Part shown: positions 56,335-64,000 of the stretch, piece after piece | Layout: every line of letters starts with the position of its first letter | Position numbering within the stretch: the first letter of the stretch is position 1 | NCBI RefSeq assembly: GCF_006716765.1 | Contig: NZ_VFPO01000001.1 | Span: 992,001 to 1,056,000, forward strand | Origin: Actinomadura hallensis | Lineage (GTDB): Bacteria; Actinomycetota; Actinomycetes; Streptosporangiales; Streptosporangiaceae | Length of the DNA stretch: 64,000 bases | Direction of reading: 5' to 3' | Notes under the pieces: model-generated | Told to the model about the DNA's origin: nothing | What the model saw: only the letters and a program-made list of their open reading frames with translations | The model's database searches: none | Translations under genes and position numbers: made by a program

Positions 56335-56958
56335 ATGAGGCTTTTTGTGGCGCTCGTGCCGCCGCCGGACATCCTGGACGAGCTCGAGGAGGCCGTCCTG
56401 CCGCACCGCGATGCGGTCCCCGGGCTGAGATGGGTGCGGCGCGAACTGCTGCACGTCACGCTGACGTTCCTCGGCGAGGTCGACGACCGCACGCTGGAGC
56501 GGCTCCTTCCCCGGTTGGAACGCGCCGTCGGCCGCCATGAGCGGATGTCGCTGTCGCTGGCCGGCGCGGGCGCGTTCCCCGGCTCCGGCACGCACGCCCG
56601 CGTCCTGTGGACGGGCCTGTTCGGCGACCGCCGCGCCGTCGCGCGGCTCGCGGCGTCCACCACCGCCGCCGGGCGCCGCGTCGGGACGCTGCCCGACAAG
56701 TACCGCACGTTCCGTCCCCACCTGACCCTGGCGCGTTCAAGGAAGCCGGTGGACGTGCGGTCCCTCGTCGAGGAGCTGTCGGCGTTCGCGGGCGCCACGT
56801 GGGTGGCCGACTCCGTCCACCTGATGCGCAGCCACCTTCCCGGCAAGGACCACGACCAGGTGCGGTACGAGTCGCTGAAGACGTGGTCGCTGCGTCAGAG
56901 CTCGGGAGGCGGCGAGGCGGGCCGGTCCGCGTCGGGCGGACCCCAGGGGACGCCGTAG
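56335..56958 (+). CDS. thpR: RNA 2',3'-cyclic phosphodiesterase
   Basis: 207 residues. The two-His (2H) phosphoesterase signature is complete: LHVTLTFLG (His40, Thr42) and FRPHLTLAR (His129, Thr131). It opens MRLFVALVPP as in LigT/ThpR proteins. The enzyme opens 2',3'-cyclic phosphate on RNA to the 2'-phosphate and can join tRNA halves in vitro. Length is about 25 residues longer than usual owing to a Gly/Ser tail that lies across the end of the opposing gene (overlap 56895-56958). Confidence 0.93.
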   Translation: MRLFVALVPPPDILDELEEAVLPHRDAVPGLRWVRRELLHVTLTFLGEVDDRTLERLLPRLERAVGRHERMSLSLAGAGAFPGSGTHARVLWTGLFGDRRAVARLAASTTAAGRRVGTLPDKYRTFRPHLTLARSRKPVDVRSLVEELSAFAGATWVADSVHLMRSHLPGKDHDQVRYESLKTWSLRQSSGGGEAGRSASGGPQGTP

Positions 56959-59045
56959 CGTTCGCAGGCCCGGCGCAGCTCGCCCAGGTCCGGCGGGAAC
57001 GCGATGTGGCGCAGCACCCGCCCGGACGGCCCCCACACCACCAGGCGCGGCATCCGCTCCCGCGCCTCGTCGATGCCGACGCCGCCGATGCGGTCGCGGG
57101 GCAGGTCCCACTCGACCCTGCCGCGCCTGGTCACGACCGCGAGCCCGGCGGACGACACGCGCAGCTGTGAACGGTCGCGGTCGTGGAGCCAGTAGCCGAC
57201 GAGGCCGATGACGAACCCGGCGGGCACCGACCACGTCGCGGTGGCGTTGAACCCGCCGAGCTCCGGGCCGAGCCACACCGCGCCCAGCAGCGCCACGGCC
57301 TCGCACAGCAGCACGCTCATCGCGTAGGTGCCGACGCGGGATCGCCGGGTCGCGTCCAGGAGCGCGCCCGGCGCCGTCACGGGACTGGGCGGGGGCGGGG
57401 CGGGGAACGCCGCGTCCTGCTCGCCGGACGGTCCCGGCAGGGGCGCCGGGCCCTCCTGCCCCGCGCTCTGCGAGGACAGCGCGGCCGCCGCGGGCTCGGG
57501 CTCGGTCCCGGGCTCGGGGACGGTGAGCGTGGACACGGCCGAGTGGAACGCGGCGCTCATGTACGCGTCGTACTCGGCGTCGTTGACCGGCAGCCCGGCG
57601 CGGCGGGCCGAGTCGCGCAGATCGGTCCGGGAGATCCGCAGCGCAGACAGGGGCGCGGCGAAGAACTCGTCGCCGTCGTTGTCGTACAGCCGGACCCACG
57701 CGTGCCCGGAGATGGTGAGCAGCTCGATGCCGCCGATGCGGTCCTCCGGCATCTTCAGCACGACGTCGCCGGCGGCGTCCGCCCAGCCGAGGCCCCCGTC
57801 GGCGACGACGAGCCGCCCGCCCGGGACCTGCGCGAAGATCTCGGGCAGCCCCTCCAGCCCGTACTCGGGACGCCGCGGCGCCCGCGCGCCCGGCGTGATC
57901 ACCCGGTAGCCGTGGTCGTCGAGGGCGTGCGCGAGCTGGAAGCCGTCGAGGCCGTGCGCGGGCAGCCGGGCGACCAGCTCCAGCCGGTGCCCGAACGCCA
58001 GCGCGGCGAGGTCGGCGCGGCGCGGCTCCCCGCTGACCGGGTCGAGGCGCAGGCCGGGGCCCACGACGACCGCGGCGACGTCCCGGGCCGGCAGGTCCTG
58101 GGCCTCGCGGCGGCGGCCGGGCCGGGCCCGCACCAGCAGCCGCTCCGCCGTGATCGTCCAGCTGACCTGGGCGGCGCGCAGCAGGCGGCGGCGCGCCACC
58201 AGGACGCCCGTGAACGCGGCGAGCACCCAGCAGCCGGCCGCGAGCCGCGCGCCGAACTCGCCCGTCCCGTCCAGCGCGATCCGGACGATCATGATGGCGC
58301 CGAGCAGGGCGGTCAGCGCGCCGAGCGCCGCGATCCGGCGGCGGCTCGGCAGCGGTTCCGGCGTGTCCAGCCGCTGCCCCGCTCCGCCGCGGGGCGCGGG
58401 GCGGCCCTCGCCTCCCGACCCCTCGCCGGGCTCCTCGCCGGACGGGTCGTGGGCCGCCGCGAGGAGGGCGGCCTCCTGGTCCAGGAGGCGCTTCTCGGCC
58501 GCGTGGTCGCGCGGCAGGGTGCTGCCCTCGGGGACGTCGTCGTCCAACCCTGGGATGCGCATCGTCTCGTCTTGCGCGGGGTCCATCAGGTCGGTGGCCT
58601 CGCCGTCCAGGACGTGCACGGGGATTCCGAGCCTGCGGGCCGTCACGAACACGGCGAGGGGCTCCATGCCCATGGCGGTGAGCCCGCCCACCGCGGTGCG
58701 CCCGAACCGGTGGAACACGGTCAGGACGCCGTCGCCGGTGGTGATGGCCAGCGCGTCGATCCTGTCCCGCTCGTAGGAGGCCAAGACCTCCCCGTCCGGC
58801 CCGATCCGCTCCAGGCCGGCCGCGGACAGCCGCCAGTACGCCCGGCCGCGCCGCCGGTCGGGGAGCAGCCCCAGCGCCCACGGGACGGCGGCGACGACGC
58901 CGATCAGCGCCGCCCACAGCCACACCGGGCGGATCGGCAGCAGCGCCAGCACCACCGCCAGGAGAGCGAACGGGCCCGCGGCGACGGGACGCCATCTGCC
59001 ACCGGGACCCGCGAGCCCCACAAGCTCATGCTCCACAGTCCGCAT
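56895..59045 (-). CDS. Large membrane protein with three helix-pair/PH-like modules
   Basis: 716 residues from ATG 59045 (a longer form from 59111 is possible). The pattern two helices followed by a beta-rich cytosolic module occurs three times: helices at about 15-60 then AYWRLSAAGLERIGPDGEV, helices around 235-285 then SWTITAERLLVRARPGRR, and helices around 585-635 then SQLRVSSAGLAVVTRRGRVEWDLPRDRIGGV. The soluble parts resemble bacterial PH domains (bPH). The loop between modules 2 and 3 is Pro/Ser/Glu-rich. I know no name for this architecture. The gene overlaps thpR tail-to-tail by 64 bases. Confidence 0.7.
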   Translation of the reverse strand: MRTVEHELVGLAGPGGRWRPVAAGPFALLAVVLALLPIRPVWLWAALIGVVAAVPWALGLLPDRRRGRAYWRLSAAGLERIGPDGEVLASYERDRIDALAITTGDGVLTVFHRFGRTAVGGLTAMGMEPLAVFVTARRLGIPVHVLDGEATDLMDPAQDETMRIPGLDDDVPEGSTLPRDHAAEKRLLDQEAALLAAAHDPSGEEPGEGSGGEGRPAPRGGAGQRLDTPEPLPSRRRIAALGALTALLGAIMIVRIALDGTGEFGARLAAGCWVLAAFTGVLVARRRLLRAAQVSWTITAERLLVRARPGRRREAQDLPARDVAAVVVGPGLRLDPVSGEPRRADLAALAFGHRLELVARLPAHGLDGFQLAHALDDHGYRVITPGARAPRRPEYGLEGLPEIFAQVPGGRLVVADGGLGWADAAGDVVLKMPEDRIGGIELLTISGHAWVRLYDNDGDEFFAAPLSALRISRTDLRDSARRAGLPVNDAEYDAYMSAAFHSAVSTLTVPEPGTEPEPAAAALSSQSAGQEGPAPLPGPSGEQDAAFPAPPPPSPVTAPGALLDATRRSRVGTYAMSVLLCEAVALLGAVWLGPELGGFNATATWSVPAGFVIGLVGYWLHDRDRSQLRVSSAGLAVVTRRGRVEWDLPRDRIGGVGIDEARERMPRLVVWGPSGRVLRHIAFPPDLGELRRACERYGVPWGPPDADRPASPPPEL

Positions 59046-59145
59046 CCTCACACGGGTCCCCGCGGGACCGTCGCCTCCTTCCAGCAACTGGCCGCCGACC
59101 GTCACCGACATCCATCGTGCCGGTCAGATCGGCGTCTCACTCCCG

Positions 59146-60228
59146 TCACCCGCTTCCCTGCGTCCCCCCTCGCCTGCGCAGCAGCCCGTAGCCGACGGCG
59201 GCCGCGATCGCCAGCGCCAGGAACAGGCCCGTCCGGGTGTTGGAGGCGTCCTTGCGCTCGCCCTCCGCGCCCGACGCGTCCGCGGGCGCCGCGGAGGTCT
59301 CCGGCGACGGGGCCGTCGACGGCAGCGCCTCCTCGGGCAGCGGGATGCGGTACACCGGCTGGTTCGTCCCCTCCGACCCGACGAGGAGGGCGGTGCCGTC
59401 GGCGGTGTAGGTCACCGACTCGCCCTGCTTCTGCATGGGCAGGCCGATCGACGTCAGCGCCTTGCCGGGGCTGCCGTCGGGGTTCACCGAGTACAGGCGG
59501 GCGCCGAGGTAGGTCCGGATGACGCAGGTGCGCCCGTCGGGGGCGAACGCGCCGCCGGTCGCGATGGGCGGGGCGCCCGCGACCCGCCGGACGACGTTGA
59601 ACCCGTCGGTCCGCAGCCGCGCCGGAGCCTCGTAGACCTTGCCGCCGAACAGCTTGCTGGCGAGGTAGAGCCGGTTCGTCCGCGGGTTGATCATGAGGGT
59701 CTCGGCGTTGCGGGGCCCGTCCTCGTACTTGATCTTGAAGGCGGTGGCGCGGATCGTCTGGCTGCGCAGCACCGCCGGCTCGGGGATCCGGTACACGGTC
59801 ACGTACGGCCACGCGCCGCCGAGGTTGTCGCCGATGTCCCCCACGTAGATCGCCGGGCGGCCGCGCTCGTCCCGCCCGACCGCGATGTCCTCCCAGTCGC
59901 GGGCGTTCGCGCCGCCGAGCGTCAGCACCGCCCGCACGGTCCCGTCCATGCCGAGCGCGAAGATCACCGGGACGTCGCCGGAGTCGTTGTGGGTGTACAC
60001 CACGCCCTCGTGCCGCCTGCTGACGGCCAGCCCGCTGGACTCGGTGATCCGCTCGTCCCGGATCGTGAAGGCCACCTGCTCGTCGGCCGCCGCGGACGGC
60101 GCGGGCAGCCACGCGAACGCCGCGGCGAGGGCGAGCGCGGCGGCCGCGCGCGTCAGCCGGAACGGGCGACGGCGGGCGCGGGGCCGGAGCCGGCGGGCGG
60201 GCGAGGTTCGAGAACGGCGCGACGGCAT
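59146..60228 (-). CDS. Secreted beta-propeller-like protein with a C-terminal membrane anchor
   Basis: 360 residues from ATG 60228. An Arg-rich N-terminus and hydrophobic helix (AAAALALAAAFAWLPAPSAAA-D) form a signal peptide. The body has repeated propeller-like blades (ITESSGLAVSRRHEGVVYTHNDSGDVPVIFALG in parts, DWEDIAVGRDERGRPAIYVGDIGDN, NPRTNRLYLASKLFGGKVYE), as in phytase-like or esterase-like propellers. A Pro/Ser/Ala linker and a final helix plus RRR anchor it outside the cell. An earlier ATG at 60414, one base after the stop of a 27-codon frame, would put 62 residues before the signal and is less likely. Confidence 0.75.
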   Translation of the reverse strand: MPSRRSRTSPARRLRPRARRRPFRLTRAAAALALAAAFAWLPAPSAAADEQVAFTIRDERITESSGLAVSRRHEGVVYTHNDSGDVPVIFALGMDGTVRAVLTLGGANARDWEDIAVGRDERGRPAIYVGDIGDNLGGAWPYVTVYRIPEPAVLRSQTIRATAFKIKYEDGPRNAETLMINPRTNRLYLASKLFGGKVYEAPARLRTDGFNVVRRVAGAPPIATGGAFAPDGRTCVIRTYLGARLYSVNPDGSPGKALTSIGLPMQKQGESVTYTADGTALLVGSEGTNQPVYRIPLPEEALPSTAPSPETSAAPADASGAEGERKDASNTRTGLFLALAIAAAVGYGLLRRRGGTQGSG

Positions 60229-60415
60229 GGCCCGATCATCTCGGGTCCGCCCCCCGCCGATCACGCGTCCCTCGCGATCGGGTCCCGTGTCGCCCGGCCG
60301 GGCGACACCCGGTGGCGCGCCGGGCCTGGCGCCGTCCGGCGCGGCGTGAGACGCGTCTTGGTCGCTTTGCCCCGCGTCGTCCTGTTCTGTGCTTCGCTGC
60401 TCCGGCTGCGCCATG

Positions 60416-60499
60416 TCAGGTCAGCAACGCGCCGACGACCACGGTCAGCACGAGCGCGGTCAGCACAGTGGGAAGGAGCCATCGGGGCGCGCGGTTCAC
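60416..60499 (-). CDS. Possible 27-residue membrane peptide
   Basis: GTG 60499 to TGA 60416 encodes NRAPRWLLPTVLTALVLTVV plus VGALLT: a basic start and a single perfect membrane helix. Its stop is one base from an ATG (60414) in the frame of the propeller gene, which would allow coupled translation. No clear ribosome-binding site. Short membrane peptides of this form are often missed by gene finders; coding composition cannot be judged at this length. Confidence 0.4.
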   Translation of the reverse strand: MNRAPRWLLPTVLTALVLTVVVGALLT

Positions 60500-60566
60500 G
60501 CTGCCGAGCTTATTCGCCCCCGTGCCGGAGTCGAACCGGCCGCCCATGATCTGCATCTCATCTGGC

Positions 60567-62963
<2,397 letters not shown>

Positions 62964-63037
62964 GGGGCCAATCATGGCAAACACGCCCCGGCTCGCGGGA
63001 CGGGCGACGCTCGCGGTGCCATGGGGAGCATGACGAA

Positions 63038-63060
63038 GGCCCCCGGTTGGACCGGGGGCC
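63038..63060 (-). terminator. Hairpin terminator of the citrate synthase gene
   Basis: GGCCCCCGG and CCGGGGGCC form a perfect 9-bp stem with a five-base loop, 44 bases after the stop of the minus-strand citrate synthase. Read on the minus strand it is followed by TTCGTC. No long T-run. Confidence 0.8.
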
Positions 63061-63103
63061 TCGGGTGCTCGATCGGGGGGCGGGGGGCGCCGGCTCGGCC
63101 GGC

Positions 63104-64000
63104 CTAGCGCTTGAGAACTTCCGCCGCTCCGGGCACGTCGTCGATGGAGCGGCTCCCCGGGCCGGTGTACCTGGCGCTCGGCCGGACGAGGCGCCCGGTG
63201 CGCTTCTGCTCCAGGATGTGCGCGGCCCAGCCGGCGGTGCGCCCGCAGGTGAACATCGCCGGCATCATCGCGGTCGGGACCTCCGCGAAGTCCAGCACGA
63301 CCGCGGCCCAGAACTCCACGTTCGTCTCGATCGGGCGGTCCGGGCGGCGCTCGCGCAGCTCGGCGAGGGCGGCGTCCTCCAGCGCCTTGGCGGCCTCGTA
63401 GCGGGGCGCGCCCAGCTCCTTGGCGGTGCGGCGCAGCACGCGGGCCCGCGGGTCCTCGGCGCGGTAGACGCGGTGGCCGAAGCCCATCAGCCGCTCGCCG
63501 GAGTCGAGGATGTCGGTCACGACCTTGCGGGCGTCGCCGAGCTGCTCGACCTTCTCGATCATCGGCAGCACGCGGGCGGGGGCGCCGCCGTGCAGCGGTC
63601 CCGACATCGCGCCGATCGCCCCGGACATGGCCGCCGCGACGTCCGCCCCGGTGGAGGCGATCACCCGGGCGGTGAACGTGGAGGCGTTCATGCCGTGCTC
63701 GGCTGCCGAGACCCAGTACGCGTCGATGGCCCGGACGTGCTTGGGGTCGGGCTCACCGCGCCAGCGGACCATGAACCGCTCGGTGATCGTCGTGGCCTCG
63801 TCGATCCTGCTCTGCGGCACCATCGGGACGCCGATGCCGCGCGCCGACTGGGCGACGAACGACAGCGCCGTCACCGACACCCGCGCGAGGTCGGCGCGGG
63901 CCTCCTCGTCGGAGATGTCGAGCAGCGGGCGCATGCCGTACGCGGTGGCCAGCGTGGGAAGCGCGCTCTGCACGTCCACCCGCACGTCGCCGGAGGTGAC
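63104..64000 (-). CDS. Citrate synthase (N-terminus beyond the window)
   Basis: 299 codons are visible; the start lies past the right edge. Signatures of citrate synthase are HGMNASTFTARVIASTG (first catalytic His), MSGPLHGGAP, and the active-site MGFGHRVY followed by EDPRARVLR; FAEVPTAMMPAMFTCGRTAGWAAHILEQ gives the catalytic Asp region in altered form (the usual Asp-Phe-Tyr reads LDFAEV). The C-terminus ends near RSARYTGP. It condenses oxaloacetate and acetyl-CoA at the head of the citric acid cycle. The YxG pattern and shorter length of the shown part fit the second (CitA-like) actinomycete type rather than the main GltA. Confidence 0.93.
   Translation of the reverse strand, partial: VTSGDVRVDVQSALPTLATAYGMRPLLDISDEEARADLARVSVTALSFVAQSARGIGVPMVPQSRIDEATTITERFMVRWRGEPDPKHVRAIDAYWVSAAEHGMNASTFTARVIASTGADVAAAMSGAIGAMSGPLHGGAPARVLPMIEKVEQLGDARKVVTDILDSGERLMGFGHRVYRAEDPRARVLRRTAKELGAPRYEAAKALEDAALAELRERRPDRPIETNVEFWAAVVLDFAEVPTAMMPAMFTCGRTAGWAAHILEQKRTGRLVRPSARYTGPGSRSIDDVPGAAEVLKR

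Overview
The window is high-GC (roughly 70-75 %) actinomycete chromosome. The rRNA sequences, one-cistron promoters, frequent GTG starts, DUF3263/DUF397/DUF3027/DUF2530 families and a groES-less groEL fit the order Streptosporangiales. From memory of 16S signatures I would guess Actinomadura or another Thermomonosporaceae genus; this is inference, not a database match. No plasmid, phage, IS element or CRISPR array was seen.

Layout. 1-2.6 kb: tail of a membrane protein, then a DUF485/acetate-type symporter pair behind an 18-bp inverted repeat. 2.9-12.1 kb: a mycosin-like membrane subtilase with a very long cytosolic tail, a SHOCT protein, MarR, DUF3263, otsB, two paralogous Pro-rich single-pass proteins, and a PadR regulator with a palindromic operator. 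12.2-18.9 kb: a Ser/Thr kinase divergent from an ECF sigma factor, a sulfotransferase with a repeat tail that overlaps otsA, and a cation-diffusion-facilitator pseudogene. 19-20.7 kb: a SAM-I riboswitch in front of a threonine-synthase-fold enzyme and a MoaD/ThiS-type sulfur carrier. This is the most interesting unit, because it suggests SAM-controlled, protein-thiocarboxylate-dependent homocysteine synthesis. 21-24.4 kb: a secreted two-repeat acidic protein and groEL under two CIRCE-like operators. 24.9-30.9 kb: tandem LURP-one-like genes, and a two-component system with a poly-Asp small protein divergent from a DUF4956/VTC-domain pair.

31.5-36.8 kb is a complete rrn operon (16S-23S-5S, no spacer tRNA) with several candidate promoters. 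Immediately downstream, on the opposite strand, lies an MFS efflux gene broken by an early TGA and missing its last helix. 38.5-54.4 kb carries a block that I recall as conserved in actinomycetes: XPB-type helicase, helicase-associated protein, TetR, GNAT, HAD, cold-shock protein, MFS, DUF3027, a sacsin-like GHKL ATPase, DUF2530 and MarR. 54.6-64 kb: another MFS exporter, the RNA cyclic phosphodiesterase ThpR, a large triple-module membrane protein, a secreted propeller-like protein, a class II glutamine amidotransferase, serC, a small membrane protein and the C-terminal part of a citrate synthase that runs off the right edge.

Several intergenic regions hold short perfect or near-perfect tandem repeats (12, 16, 18 and 21 bp), often starting at a stop codon. 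Coordinates of starts were chosen from ribosome-binding sites where visible; all functional calls rest on motif recognition by eye.
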